64,000 nt of DNA, taken from contig NZ_JAENHO010000003.1 of assembly GCF_016785085.1 (NCBI RefSeq), forward strand, positions 372,001 through 436,000, in the 5' to 3' direction. Position numbers and translations under genes: made by a program. This DNA is from Paractinoplanes lichenicola (GTDB lineage Bacteria; Actinomycetota; Actinomycetes; Mycobacteriales; Micromonosporaceae). This document shows, piece after piece, positions 29,064 through 38,302 of this stretch. Position 1 is the stretch's first letter; the number at the start of each line of letters is the position of its first letter. The notes under the pieces are model-generated. The model was given only the letters and a program-made list of their open reading frames with translations. It made no database searches and was not told the DNA's origin.

Positions 29064-29669
29064 CGAGGGGGTCTAGGGGCCGTCGACCGAACCCCGCTAT
29101 CTTGCCGTGCCCCCACCCCGATTTGAAAGTCACGGTTGCCGTGTTCCGGTGAACTCGACGGTAGGTGACCACGAAATTGCATTGGGTGGGCACTTTCGGA
29201 CGCTGAGTGCGAAAGTCCTCACTCAGCCGGATTGAACGAGGGTTCAGGAGGCGATCCGGTCGACCCGGACGCGATCACGACCCGACCGCCGGGACGGAGC
29301 CTGAGCCGACCGGCGGATTCGGCGAAGGTCGCCGGGGTAACAAGGAACGTCTTACCGTTGACGGAACAGGCGTTGTGTCTTCGTGCCACAGTGGGCGAGG
29401 TATGCCATGCCACATCTCGAGCGGTGCGTGCGGCGTTGACCAACCGGTCGAACGCCTGGACCTCACCTCCGGACAGATCTCCGGACGGACTCTCGGTGTG
29501 CTCTATCGGAGCCCGCCGTGGCACCGTAGAAAGCTCCCATCAGGGCTTTCGTGACCGAGCGCGATACGGCGCGTACGGGAATGGCGTTGCACAGCGTTAC
29601 CTAAAACGGTCTAAGCTGTCGCCCGTCTCCGGAATGCGACAAACACTATATGAAGATGCGGATGCCGAC
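29064..29669. other. 606-bp gap with no firm gene
   Basis: The gap between the divergent kinase and amidohydrolase genes has visibly lower GC than its surroundings. A minus-strand ORF at 29219-29524 (101 codons, with NGKTFLVTPATFAESAGRLR) has mixed third-position GC and no family I recognise; it might be a small gene or a decayed one. The plus-strand frame that runs into the amidohydrolase lacks coding character before 29634. The promoters of both neighbours must be here. Confidence 0.5.
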
Positions 29670-30926
29670 GTGACTACGACTCTGAAGGAGCCCGCAGGGG
29701 CCCAGAAGGAGTGGCCCGGGCCGTTGCCCGGCGCCGAGCCCCTGCCCGGCCAGCTCGACCGCTGGCTCGCCGCTCACGGCGCGGAGCTCGTAGCGATTCG
29801 GCGTCACATCCACGCGCACCCCGAGCCGTCCTATCACGAGTTCGAGACGGCGGCCCTGGTCGCCCGCGAGCTCGCCGTGGCCGGGCTGTCGCCGCGCATG
29901 CTGCCCGAGGGCAACGGTGTGATCTGCGACATCGGCGAGGGCGACCGGGTGATCGCCTTCCGGGCCGACCTCGACGCGCTGCCGCTGCAGGACCTCAAGG
30001 ACGTGCCGTACAAGTCGACGGTGCCCAACGTCGCGCACGCCTGCGGCCACGACGTGCACACCACCGTCATGCTCGGCCTGGGCCTGGCGCTGCAGCAGCT
30101 CGCCCAGCAGGGTCAGCTGCCGGGCCGGATCCGCCTGATCTTCCAGTGCGCCGAGGAGACCGTCCCCTCCGGAGCCCCCAAGCTGATCGCGGCCGGCGCC
30201 CTCAAGGACGTCGCCGCCATCTACGCCCTGCACTGCTACCCGCAGCTGCCGGCGGGCCTGGTCGGGGTGCGCTCCGGCCCGTTCACCGCGGCCGCCGACA
30301 CCGTCGACGTCAAGCTGACCGGCCCCGGCGGCCACACCGCCCGGCCGCACCTGACGGCCGACCTGGTGTACGCGCTGGCCAAGGTCATCACCGACGTGCC
30401 GGCGCTGCTGGGCCGCCGGGTCGACCCGCGGGCCGGCCTGTCGATGGTGTGGGGCGCGGTGCACTCGGGCGAGGCGTTCAACGCGATCCCCGGCGAGGGC
30501 CGGGCCCGCGGCACCGTGCGGGTGCTCAGCCGTGAGGCCTGGCGGACCGCCCCCGAGCTGGTCACCCAGCTGGTCAAGGACGTCGTCGCGCCGACCGGGG
30601 CGCACGTCGAGGTGGGCTATCACCGCGGCGTCCCGCCGGTGATCAACGACCGGATGGCCGCCGCGATCGTGGCGGGCGCCGCGGGTGCCGCGCTCGGCCC
30701 CGAGCGGGTGGTCGAGGCCGAGATCAGCATGGGCGGCGAGGACTTCTCGTTCTATCTCGACCAGGTGCCGGGCGCGATGATCCGGCTGGGCACCGGGGTG
30801 CCTGGCTCGGACGAGAAGCACGACCTGCACCAGGGCGACTTCGATGTGGACGAGAGCTGCATCGGCTACGGCGTGCGGGTCATGGTCCACACCGCGCTGG
30901 CCGCCCTGGCGACAGGCGCGTTCTAG
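29670..30926 (+). CDS. M20 family amidohydrolase/metallopeptidase
   Basis: Hydrolyses an amide (N-acyl amino acid or similar). The 418-residue form starts at GTG 29670; an ATG at 29634 would add 12 residues. Zinc ligands are visible in AHACGHDVHTTVMLGLGL (about residue 125), the catalytic Glu pair in IFQCAEETVPSGA, a His in LHCYP, and the late His/Glu region GGEDFSFYLDQ. IRRHIHAHPEPSYHEFET is the family's opening. In M. tuberculosis amiA1/amiB1 occupy the same place beside lpdA. The stop overlaps the convergent lipoprotein gene by 4 nt. Confidence 0.92.
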   Translation: MTTTLKEPAGAQKEWPGPLPGAEPLPGQLDRWLAAHGAELVAIRRHIHAHPEPSYHEFETAALVARELAVAGLSPRMLPEGNGVICDIGEGDRVIAFRADLDALPLQDLKDVPYKSTVPNVAHACGHDVHTTVMLGLGLALQQLAQQGQLPGRIRLIFQCAEETVPSGAPKLIAAGALKDVAAIYALHCYPQLPAGLVGVRSGPFTAAADTVDVKLTGPGGHTARPHLTADLVYALAKVITDVPALLGRRVDPRAGLSMVWGAVHSGEAFNAIPGEGRARGTVRVLSREAWRTAPELVTQLVKDVVAPTGAHVEVGYHRGVPPVINDRMAAAIVAGAAGAALGPERVVEAEISMGGEDFSFYLDQVPGAMIRLGTGVPGSDEKHDLHQGDFDVDESCIGYGVRVMVHTALAALATGAF

Positions 30927-31867
30927 GGCTGCGGCGGCGCCGGGGGCCCCGAGATCGGGGGCTGCGGCGCGGCCGGGGCCACGTACGCCGGACGCCGGCG
31001 CGAGCGGTTGTACCGGCGTACGGCGTAAATGATCGCCCAGATCGGTAGGCCGAACGCGATCAGCCAGGGCAGCAGCGCGCCCAGCACGGTCAGCAGCACC
31101 TTGAGCGAGGCCAGCAGCGCGTCCCAGCCCGCGCCGAGACCGCTCAGGAAGCCGGGCGGGCCGTCGTCGGCGACCGCCTCGGCCTCTGGGTCGAGCAGGG
31201 TGACCGTGATCGTCGAGAGGGCGGTCAGGTCGGCCAGGTGCCGCTTCTTGGCCTGCAGCGACGCCAGGTCGGACTCGCGGGTGGCCACCTCGCGCTCGAG
31301 CATCACCAGGTCGTTGAGCGATTTGGCCTGGGCCAGCAGCTTGCGGCCGCTGTCGACCCGGGCCTGCTGCACGGTGATCCGCGCGTCGAGGTCGACGGTC
31401 TGGTCGGTCACGTCCTCGGTGTTGATCTGGCGCTGCTCCTCGGTGCCCAGCTTGGACAGCTGGTCGACCACGCCGGCGAACTTGTCGGCCGGGATGCGCA
31501 GCTCCATCGAGGCGGTGTCGGAGCCGGAGCCGCTGCTGCGGTTGTCGCCGCTGACGAAACCGCCGGAGGTCTTCGCGATGCCGGTGGCCTGCGACGCCGC
31601 GGCCTCGACGTTGTCGACCCGGACGGTGACGGTGCCGCGGTAAATGATCGAGCGCTGGTCGACCTGCAGGTCGGGCGCCTGGGCCTGGGCGTCCTTGCCC
31701 GTCTCGGGCGCGCCTGCTCCGCCCTGGTCCGGGACGGCTTGTTCGGCCGCTTGCGGCGCCCCGCCCGCGGAGGAGGCCGAGTTGTCCGACGCGCCGTCCC
31801 CGCAACCGGCCAGCATCAGGCCGGCGAGGACTAGGGTGCCGAAGATATATGTCTTTCGAGAGCGCAT
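30923..31867 (-). CDS. DUF4349 lipoprotein
   Basis: The ATG at 31867 gives a 314-residue protein with a lipoprotein signal peptide (KTYIFGTLVLAGLMLAGCGDG, Cys near residue 22). A DUF4349 domain follows: IIYRGTVTVRVDNVEAAASQA, GGFVSGDNRSS, ELRIPADKFAGVVDQLSKLG. A coiled-coil of VALEREVATRESDLASLQAKK type spans about 180-215, then a membrane helix near 260-285 and a Pro-rich cytosolic tail. It is anchored outside by lipid and spans the membrane near its C-terminus. Its function is unknown in the literature I know. Confidence 0.9.
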   Translation of the reverse strand: MRSRKTYIFGTLVLAGLMLAGCGDGASDNSASSAGGAPQAAEQAVPDQGGAGAPETGKDAQAQAPDLQVDQRSIIYRGTVTVRVDNVEAAASQATGIAKTSGGFVSGDNRSSGSGSDTASMELRIPADKFAGVVDQLSKLGTEEQRQINTEDVTDQTVDLDARITVQQARVDSGRKLLAQAKSLNDLVMLEREVATRESDLASLQAKKRHLADLTALSTITVTLLDPEAEAVADDGPPGFLSGLGAGWDALLASLKVLLTVLGALLPWLIAFGLPIWAIIYAVRRYNRSRRRPAYVAPAAPQPPISGPPAPPQP

Positions 31868-31975
31868 GCTTTCTCCCAACCCCGTTTCGGTGTGCCCCTG
31901 GGACGTGCGGCAGACGTTTTCCGGTTCCGGCAGACTGCGAGTTGAGCGGTTACGAATCAGCAGCGGAGGGGTCCC

Positions 31976-32611
31976 GTGCAGATCACGAAGTTCACGCATT
32001 CCTGTCTCCGGATCGAGGGCGCGGGTGTCCTCGTGGTCGATCCGGGCGCGTTCAGCGAGCGGGCGGCGCTCGACGGCGCCGACGCGGTGCTGATCACGCA
32101 CGAGCACTTCGACCACCTCGATCCGGAGGCGCTCGCCGAGACGCTGGCGCGGCGGCCGGAGCTGCGGTTGTTCGCCCACGCCGATGTGCTGGCCCAGCAC
32201 CCCCAGTTCGCCGAGGTGTCGACCCCGGTCGAGCCGGGCGCGGAGTTCGAGGCCGCGGGTTATCGCGTACGGGTTCATGGCGGTCAGCACGCGGTGATCC
32301 ACCCGGACATCCCGCGCATCACGAACGTGGGTTATCTGATCGCCGACGAGTCGACGAATCTCTACCACCCCGGGGACTCGTTCACCGTGCCGGAGGACAC
32401 GACGGTGGACACGCTGTTCGCGCCGTTGAATGCTCCGTGGATGAAGCTCTCCGAGTCGATCGACTTCGTCCGCGCCGTGCGGCCGGGCCGGGCCTACGCG
32501 CTGCACGACCACCTGCTCACCGAGACCGGGGCCAAGGTGTCGGACGGGCACCTCGAGCGGCTCTCGGGCACGAAGTACGCGCACGTCGCGCCCGGCACCA
32601 CCATTGCCTGA
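31976..32611 (+). CDS. Metallo-beta-lactamase-fold hydrolase (UlaG-like)
   Basis: A 211-residue cytosolic protein starting at GTG 31976 (MQITKFTHSCLRIEGAGVLVVDPGAF). The metal motif LITHEHFDHLDPEAL (HxHxDH) is complete, and further ligands appear in GGQHAVIH, YHPGDSFT and LHDHLL. The shape matches the small UlaG/YycJ-type branch rather than true beta-lactamases. The substrate is unknown. The downstream gene begins at its stop. Confidence 0.85.
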   Translation: MQITKFTHSCLRIEGAGVLVVDPGAFSERAALDGADAVLITHEHFDHLDPEALAETLARRPELRLFAHADVLAQHPQFAEVSTPVEPGAEFEAAGYRVRVHGGQHAVIHPDIPRITNVGYLIADESTNLYHPGDSFTVPEDTTVDTLFAPLNAPWMKLSESIDFVRAVRPGRAYALHDHLLTETGAKVSDGHLERLSGTKYAHVAPGTTIA

Positions 32612-32612
32612 C

Positions 32613-33518
32613 GTGCCCGGCGCAACCGACGAGCTGATCCAGCGGCTCTACGAGTCCCCGCCGGAGGGCTTCGTAGCGGCCCGCACGGCCGCGATCGACG
32701 ACGCCCGCAAGGCCGGTGACCGGGCCACCGCCAAGCGCCTGGCCGCGCTCAAGAAGCCGACCGTGGCCGCCTGGGTGGTCAACCTGCTCGCGCTGCGCAA
32801 GCCCGAGCTGATCGAGGAGCTCGTCGAGCTGTCGAGCTCGCTGCGCGAGGCCCAGCGCGGGCTCGACGGCGCGGCGCTGCGGGAGCTCACCAACCAGCGC
32901 CGCCAGGTGGTCTCGGCCCTGGTCACGGCGGCGAGCAAACTGGCCCGGGCCGAGGAGCCGGCGCTCAAGCTGCCGCTCGGCGAGGTCGAGGCGACGCTGA
33001 CCGCCGCGCTGGCCGAGCCCGACATCGCGGCCCAGGTGCGTACGGGAAGGTTGATCCGGGCCGCCACCTATGCGGGCTTCGGAGAGGTGCCCCGGCCGCG
33101 GTTGCGCCTGGTCACCGACGAGGCTCTCGGGGAGGACGACGAGAGCGCGGCCGACGACGAGGCCGAAGTGGTCGAGTTCCCCCGGGAACGGGCCGCGGTG
33201 GCCGAGCGCCGGCGCCGGGAGTTCGAGCAGCGCCGCCGCGACCTGCGCCGGGAGCTGACGAACGCGCAGGCGGCCGAGAAGCGCGCCGACGGTCAGCTGG
33301 AACGGGCCGAGGCGGCCGAGCGTGACGCTGGTCACGTCGTCGAGGACCTGGACGCCGAGCTGGCCGAACTGGAACGCCGGCGCACCGAGGCGCAGGCCGA
33401 CGTGGCCCGGCGCAAGCAGGCTCGCCGCCTCGCCGAACGGGAGGCGGCCGCGGCCCGGCGCCAGGTCGGCGACGTCCAGGCCGCCTTGGAGGATCTTGAA
33501 TCGGACGAGCCGGAATGA
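32613..33518 (+). CDS. Coiled-coil protein of unknown function
   Basis: About 300 residues. The first ~150 form a helical domain with AARTAAIDDARKAGDRATAKRLAALKKPTVAAWVVNLL, and the end is a long charged coiled-coil from about residue 195 (RRREFEQRRRDLRRELTNAQ to AAAARRQVGDVQAALEDLE). GTG at 32613 leaves a 1-nt gap after the hydrolase gene; a TTG at 32604 is the alternative. It is a recurrent actinobacterial hypothetical. No membrane or enzyme motif is visible. Confidence 0.8.
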   Translation: MPGATDELIQRLYESPPEGFVAARTAAIDDARKAGDRATAKRLAALKKPTVAAWVVNLLALRKPELIEELVELSSSLREAQRGLDGAALRELTNQRRQVVSALVTAASKLARAEEPALKLPLGEVEATLTAALAEPDIAAQVRTGRLIRAATYAGFGEVPRPRLRLVTDEALGEDDESAADDEAEVVEFPRERAAVAERRRREFEQRRRDLRRELTNAQAAEKRADGQLERAEAAERDAGHVVEDLDAELAELERRRTEAQADVARRKQARRLAEREAAAARRQVGDVQAALEDLESDEPE

Positions 33519-33585
33519 TCGGGTTTGCCGCCCCGGATGGGAAGAATATTTTCCAGATGCGCTCAGGGAGAGCAGAATCGGGCGG

Positions 33586-34323
33586 GTGACCCCCGAACAG
33601 GCAGCCGCCAACGCCAAGACGGGGCTAGCGACGATCGTGGGTGCCTTCGCCGAGTCGCCACAGACGCTGCGCCGTGCGCGCCTGCTGGGTCTGTCCGGCT
33701 GGGCCTATCACGTCTCGGCGCGCGCGGGCGCGCTCGGCGACGTCCGTCCCGAGACCGTCGCCGCCTCGATCGGCCTGATCGCCCCCGAGGCCGTCATGGA
33801 CGGCTGGGAGGCGACGGCCAAGACCTCCGCGCCCATGGAGGTGGCCACCTGGCACCTTCACGAGCTGTGCACCTGGGGTGTGGAGCAGATCAGCGGCTTT
33901 CCCCGGCTGGCCCGGCTGCACGAGCTGACCGGCCGGGTGGTGGCCGCGGTCGACTACGCGGGCCTGCCCCTGTTCGCCGCGTGGCGGGCCATGCCGGTGC
34001 CCGATCAGACGACCGGCGCGCAGACCGCGGTGCTGCTGCACCTGCTGCACGAGCACCGGCTCGGCGTCCAGCTCGTGGCCGTGCGGGCCGCCGGGCTCAC
34101 CCCGCTGCAGGCGATCATCGCCGGGCCCGAGGGCGAGACCGGGGCGGTGGCGTTCGGGTGGCAGCCGCCCTATCCGCCGGCCGGGCCGATCGTGCGGCGG
34201 CTGATGTGGGCCGAGTCGGTCGCCGACGCCATGGCCGGTCAGGCGTACGCGACGCTCGACCTGGGCGAACGGGTCGAGCTCATCGGCCTGCTCGAATCCC
34301 TGCGGCACCGGCTGCAGCAGTAA
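33586..34323 (+). CDS. SCO6745-like conserved protein
   Basis: The GTG at 33586 gives 245 residues (MTPEQAAANAKTGLATIVGAF). The sequence has LLGLSGWAYHVSARAGALGDVRPETVAASIGLIAPEAVMDGWEA, typical of the SCO6745 group of actinobacterial helical proteins. A second half is built around LHLLHEHRLGVQLVAVRAAGLTPLQAIIAG. No catalytic motif is apparent. In-frame sequence upstream of 33586 lies in the preceding gene and does not look coding. Confidence 0.75.
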   Translation: MTPEQAAANAKTGLATIVGAFAESPQTLRRARLLGLSGWAYHVSARAGALGDVRPETVAASIGLIAPEAVMDGWEATAKTSAPMEVATWHLHELCTWGVEQISGFPRLARLHELTGRVVAAVDYAGLPLFAAWRAMPVPDQTTGAQTAVLLHLLHEHRLGVQLVAVRAAGLTPLQAIIAGPEGETGAVAFGWQPPYPPAGPIVRRLMWAESVADAMAGQAYATLDLGERVELIGLLESLRHRLQQ

Positions 34324-34365
34324 AAAGGCTCGCCCGCCCCCGCTCGGCCGTGGTCCCATGCCGGG

Positions 34366-35307
34366 GTGACTGAGCTTCCCGACGGCTGGAGCACCCGCCG
34401 GCCCACCCTCGACGACCAGCCCGCGCTCCTCGAGCTCGTGCACGCCAGCGACATCGCCGCGATCGGCTACCCCGACTTCAGCCCGGAAGACCTGCGCGAG
34501 GCCCTCACCGAGCCGAACACCGACCTGGCCCGCGACTGCTGGGTGGCGCTCGACCCCGCGGGCCGCATCGTCGGCTGGGCCTATCCGAGCAACGCCACCG
34601 GCGAGAATCGCGACTTCATCGAGGTCTACACGTGGCCCGAGCGCGGCCGCCCGGCGATCCGACCGCTGCTCGAGCTGATCCTGGCCCGCGCGGCCGAGCG
34701 GGGCGCCGAGTTCGGTCACAGCCCGTACGAGGTGCGGGCCGGCGCCGTGCCCAGCGAGACGGCGTACATCGAGCAGCTGACCGCGTACGGGTTCGGCTTC
34801 CTCAAGCAGCACGCGCGCATGCAGATCCCGCTCGACGGCGTGTCAGCGACCCCGCCCGAGCCGCCGGCCGGGGTCACGATCCGGACCGTACGAGCGGACG
34901 ACGAGGCCGACCTGCGCGCCTTCCACGGCGTCGTCGAGCAGGCGTTCCTCGACTCCGACCACCGGGCCGCGCCCTTCGACGCGTGGCGGGCGCAGGCCAG
35001 TGCCCTCGACGAGTGGTTCGTGGCCGAGGTCGACGGCGTGGTGGCGGGCGCGCTGGAATCCTCGTACGACAGCGACGAGGCGAACGACGAGGGCTGGGTC
35101 AAGCGGCTCGGCGTGCTGGGGGCGTACCGGAAAAGGGGTTTGGGCGAGGCTCTGTTGCGCCGTGCCTTCGCCGCCTATGCCGCCAAGGGGCGCGCCAAGG
35201 CCGGGCTGGGGGTCGACATGGCCAACCCGACGCGGGCGGCCCGGCTCTACCTCGCGGTCGGCATGAAGCCGCTCTACGAAGCCAACATCTATCAGAAGGT
35301 GCTCTAA
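34366..35307 (+). CDS. Tandem GNAT acetyltransferase
   Basis: The 313-residue protein has two GNAT-like halves. The N-terminal one (LPDGWSTRRPTLDDQPALLELVHASDIAAIG) is degenerate in its acetyl-CoA loop. The C-terminal one (about 160-313) has KRLGVLGAYRKRGLGEALLRRAF, an intact pyrophosphate-binding loop, and VDMANPTRAARLYLAVGMK near its end. This double layout is like mycothiol synthase, but similarity to MshD specifically cannot be judged by eye. The start is GTG at 34366, and the end overlaps the next gene by 4 nt. Confidence 0.88.
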   Translation: MTELPDGWSTRRPTLDDQPALLELVHASDIAAIGYPDFSPEDLREALTEPNTDLARDCWVALDPAGRIVGWAYPSNATGENRDFIEVYTWPERGRPAIRPLLELILARAAERGAEFGHSPYEVRAGAVPSETAYIEQLTAYGFGFLKQHARMQIPLDGVSATPPEPPAGVTIRTVRADDEADLRAFHGVVEQAFLDSDHRAAPFDAWRAQASALDEWFVAEVDGVVAGALESSYDSDEANDEGWVKRLGVLGAYRKRGLGEALLRRAFAAYAAKGRAKAGLGVDMANPTRAARLYLAVGMKPLYEANIYQKVL

Positions 35308-35765
35308 GCCTCGGGTGACGGCGTGCCGGTGGGACGGCGCCGCAGCTCCTCGACGTAGTCGTCGGGGGCGCCCGCCTTCTCCGCGGCGTTGGCGATCTCG
35401 CTCAGATACCACGCGGTGGGCAGGCCGCCCTCGTAGCCGGCGAAGACGTAGACCCACGCGCTGAACTCGCCCTCGAGCGTGGAGACACGCACGGTGACCT
35501 TCTGATAGGCCCCCGCGGTGACGCCCTCGACCTCGTCGAGCTGTGACGCATCCCACGGATGGACGTCGTACAGCGACACGAAGACCCGGTCGCCGGGCGA
35601 CTCGACGATCGTCGTGACCGCGCCTTCCGAGCCTATTTCCCCCTCACCGGCAAAGGTCAGACGCCAGCCTTCTATCCACCCCACGCCAACCATCGGCGAA
35701 TGCGGACAGTAGGCCCGCATGCGGGCCGGGTCGAGGTTTGAGCCATACGCGGCGTAATGACGCAC
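35304..35765 (-). CDS. Gamma-glutamylcyclotransferase-like protein
   Basis: Starting at GTG 35765 the protein has 153 residues and opens RHYAAYGSNLDPARMRAYCPHSP, where YGSNL is the glutamyl-binding loop of the GGCT fold. LYDVHPWDASQLDEVEGVT carries the expected acidic residue near residue 80. These proteins cyclise gamma-glutamyl amines or peptides to 5-oxoproline; in actinobacteria the substrate is not established. It is divergent from the lpdA-like gene with about 86 nt between starts. Confidence 0.85.
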   Translation of the reverse strand: MRHYAAYGSNLDPARMRAYCPHSPMVGVGWIEGWRLTFAGEGEIGSEGAVTTIVESPGDRVFVSLYDVHPWDASQLDEVEGVTAGAYQKVTVRVSTLEGEFSAWVYVFAGYEGGLPTAWYLSEIANAAEKAGAPDDYVEELRRRPTGTPSPEA

Positions 35766-35851
35766 GGCGATGACGATAGCCCGAGCGGGCGGTGGGGGAG
35801 AATACAAGGAGTGCGTGTCGGCACAACTGCCATGGGAAGGTTGGAAACGTC

Positions 35852-37297
35852 GTGAGTCGGATCGTGATCATCGGTGGGGGACCGGGCGGGTATGAGGCGG
35901 CCCTGGTCGCCGCCCAGCTCGACGCGGACGTCACCCTCGTCGAAGCGGACGGACCGGGCGGTGCCTGCGTCCTGACCGACTGCGTGCCCTCCAAGACCTT
36001 CATCGCCAGCTCCGAGATCATGACGGGTTATCGGCACAACGACCGGTTCGGCATCCGCTCGCAGGGGCTCGACGGGGTCACGGTCGACGCGGTCGCGGTC
36101 AACGACCGGGTCAAGAAGCTCGCGCTCGCCCAGTCCGGCGACATCCAGGCCAAGCTGGTCAAGGCCGGGGTCGACGTGGTGCACGGCCGGGCCCGCATGG
36201 GCGAGGACACGCTCGGCCACACTCACCAGGTGCTGGTCACCCCGCATCAAGCAGAGTCTTCAGTCCGGTCAGGGGCGGCGGTGGGGTGGTTGGATGGGGA
36301 GCCGTACGCGGTCGAGGCGACCACCGTGCTGCTGGCCACCGGGGCCACGCCGAGGGTGCTGGCCACGGCCCGGCCCGACGGCGAGCGCATCCTCGACTGG
36401 CGTCAGCTCTACGACCTCACCGAGCTGCCCTCACACCTGATCGTGATCGGTTCCGGCGTCACCGGCGCCGAGTTCGCCAGCGCCTATCTGGCCATGGGCG
36501 TGCAGGTCACCCTGGTGTCGAGCCGTGAGCGGGTGATGCCGCATGAGGACGCCGACGCCGCGATGGCCATCGAGCGGGTGTTCCGCGAGCGGGGCATGAC
36601 GATCCTGAACCAGTCCCGGGGCAACGCGGTCGTCAACACCGGCTCGTCCGTGCAGGTCACCCTGGGCGACGGCCGGGTGATCGAGGGTTCACACGCCCTG
36701 ATCGCCGTCGGCGCCATCCCGAACACCGCCGACCTCGGCCTGGCCGAATACGGCGTGCAGGTCGGCGACGGCGGCTACGTGACCGTCGACCGGGTGTCAC
36801 GCACCAACGTGCCCGGCATCTACGCCGCCGGTGACTGCACGGGCGTGCTCCCGCTGGCCAGCGTGGCCGCCATGCAGGGCCGCATCGCGATCTGGCACGC
36901 GATGGGCGAGGCGGTGGCCCCGCTGCGGCTGCGCACCGTCTCGGCCAACGTCTTCACCGACCCCGAGCTGGCCACCGTCGGCGTCTCGCAGAACGACGTC
37001 GACGCGGGCCGGATCCCGGCCCGTCAGGTGATGCTGCCGCTGACCGGCAACGCCCGGGCCAAGATGGCCGACCTGCACGACGGCTTCGTCAAGCTCTTCT
37101 GCCGGCCGGCGACGGGCCAGATCGTGGGCGGGGTCGTGGTGGCGCCCAAGGCGAGCGAGCTGATCCTGCCGATCACGATGGCGATCGAGAACAACCTGAC
37201 CGTGGACCAGCTGGCCCACACGATCACTATCTACCCGTCGTTGTCGGGGTCGATTGCGGAAGCGGCGCGTCAGCTGATGCAGCACGAGCTGCAATGA
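35852..37297 (+). CDS. lpdA: NAD(P)H-quinone dehydrogenase of the LpdA/flavoprotein disulfide reductase family
   Basis: A 481-residue FAD enzyme. The GTG at 35852 gives VIIGGGPGGYEAALVAAQ, the FAD-binding loop. GACVLTDCVPSKTF carries two Cys in C-x4-C, as in Rv3303c LpdA, which lacks lipoamide dehydrogenase activity and reduces quinones. The NAD-binding motif is VIGSGVTGAEFASAYLAMG, and a second FAD motif is IYAAGDCTGVLPLAS. The C-terminal dimerisation domain ends with HTITIYPSLSGSIAEAARQLM; the usual HPH active-site pair is changed to HTI/YPS, supporting a non-lipoyl role. It ends 71 nt inside the convergent DedA gene. Confidence 0.9.
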   Translation: MSRIVIIGGGPGGYEAALVAAQLDADVTLVEADGPGGACVLTDCVPSKTFIASSEIMTGYRHNDRFGIRSQGLDGVTVDAVAVNDRVKKLALAQSGDIQAKLVKAGVDVVHGRARMGEDTLGHTHQVLVTPHQAESSVRSGAAVGWLDGEPYAVEATTVLLATGATPRVLATARPDGERILDWRQLYDLTELPSHLIVIGSGVTGAEFASAYLAMGVQVTLVSSRERVMPHEDADAAMAIERVFRERGMTILNQSRGNAVVNTGSSVQVTLGDGRVIEGSHALIAVGAIPNTADLGLAEYGVQVGDGGYVTVDRVSRTNVPGIYAAGDCTGVLPLASVAAMQGRIAIWHAMGEAVAPLRLRTVSANVFTDPELATVGVSQNDVDAGRIPARQVMLPLTGNARAKMADLHDGFVKLFCRPATGQIVGGVVVAPKASELILPITMAIENNLTVDQLAHTITIYPSLSGSIAEAARQLMQHELQ

Positions 37298-37964
37298 CGT
37301 CCTTCTGACCGGCTGCGGCGGCCGCCAGCTCCTCGTCCTTGCGGCCCCCGAAGAGGGCGAGGATCCAGCCGGCGGTGCCGAAGACGACGGCCGCGGTGGC
37401 GGCGATCGCGAACAGCCGCCACGCGGACTGGGTGATCGCCGTGCCGCCGACGTGGCCGACCAGCCCGCCGTAGCTGCCCCAGGCGAGCGCGGCCAGGCCG
37501 TCGTAGAGGACGAAAAGCTTGATCGGGTAGCGGCGGCGGCCGGCGTGGAAGCCGGCCGCCATGCGCCCGCCGGGAACGAAGCGGCAGAGCAGCAGCACCA
37601 AGGGGCCGGGGCGGCGCAGCCCGCGGGTGAACCGCTCGGCGGCCTGCTTGGTCTTGGAGACCTCTTTGGCCTCCTCGTCGTGCTTGGGGCCGTAGCGAGC
37701 CCGCAGGGCGGACAAGCGGCTCGACCCCCGCTCTCCGGAGGAGCGGCCGAGGGTGAACGCGATCGCGTCGCCGGTGAACATGCCCAGCGCGCCGATGATG
37801 ATCACCAATGCAAGATCAAGATTTCCGTAGACAGTCAGCGCCCCGGATGTGATCATGATCGCCTGGATCGGGACGACAGGAATCATCGCGTCGATCGCCA
37901 GGAAGCCGAAAAGAGCAAGGTACGCCCATGCCGGTGTTGCCATCATGGTCAACAAGTCGGTCAT
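37227..37964 (-). CDS. DedA/SNARE-associated family membrane protein
   Basis: A 245-residue integral membrane protein. It contains GFLAIDAMIPVVPIQAIMITSGAL, where a re-entrant helix would be expected, and RFVPGGRMAAGFHAGRRRYP, the conserved motif of this family. Four or five hydrophobic segments are visible, with a charged C-terminal tail after about residue 215. DedA proteins are proposed lipid flippases needed for envelope integrity. The tail is encoded opposite the end of the quinone dehydrogenase gene. Confidence 0.9.
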   Translation of the reverse strand: MTDLLTMMATPAWAYLALFGFLAIDAMIPVVPIQAIMITSGALTVYGNLDLALVIIIGALGMFTGDAIAFTLGRSSGERGSSRLSALRARYGPKHDEEAKEVSKTKQAAERFTRGLRRPGPLVLLLCRFVPGGRMAAGFHAGRRRYPIKLFVLYDGLAALAWGSYGGLVGHVGGTAITQSAWRLFAIAATAAVVFGTAGWILALFGGRKDEELAAAAAGQKDVIAARAASADAPLPQSTPTTTGR

Positions 37965-38302
37965 AGGTCATGCCACCTCACGGTGTTTCGGAGTCCACGT
38001 CATTCTCGGCGAGGACACCTGAGAATGGGCTGTGTTCAGCATGCTCCCTGATCAGACCCGGTCGTCGGTGATGCCGGACACGGTAGTGCCTCGATCCCTC
38101 CGGCGCTGCCCATTATCGGACCGCGAGCGTCTCGTAAGGGAGAGATGTCCGGGTTCGTCCCGCACATTTTTCGCTCGCAGCGGAGCGGGCGTACCGTGAG
38201 ATTGCCGGAACGCCGGGTCCCCCGTTCTCGGTGTGCCGGCCGGTGGGCCGTCCGTAGGTCCCGTACGGGCGGTCCACTCGTCACTCGCGCCTCGCCTACC
38301 CT
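37965..38302. other. Divergent promoter region
   Basis: This 338-base gap separates the DedA gene from the plus-strand GNAT gene. CATTCTC at 38001-38007 and GAGAATG at 38021-38027 make an inverted repeat with a 13-nt spacer, a possible regulator site. TACCCT at 38296-38301 stands just ahead of the GTG at 38303, so a leaderless transcript is possible. No gene is visible here. Confidence 0.45.

Noticed and set aside
29219..29524. Small minus-strand gene of 101 codons
   Set aside because: Third-position GC is mixed, no family is recognised and no clear ribosome binding site precedes it; kept only as a possibility in the gap entry.
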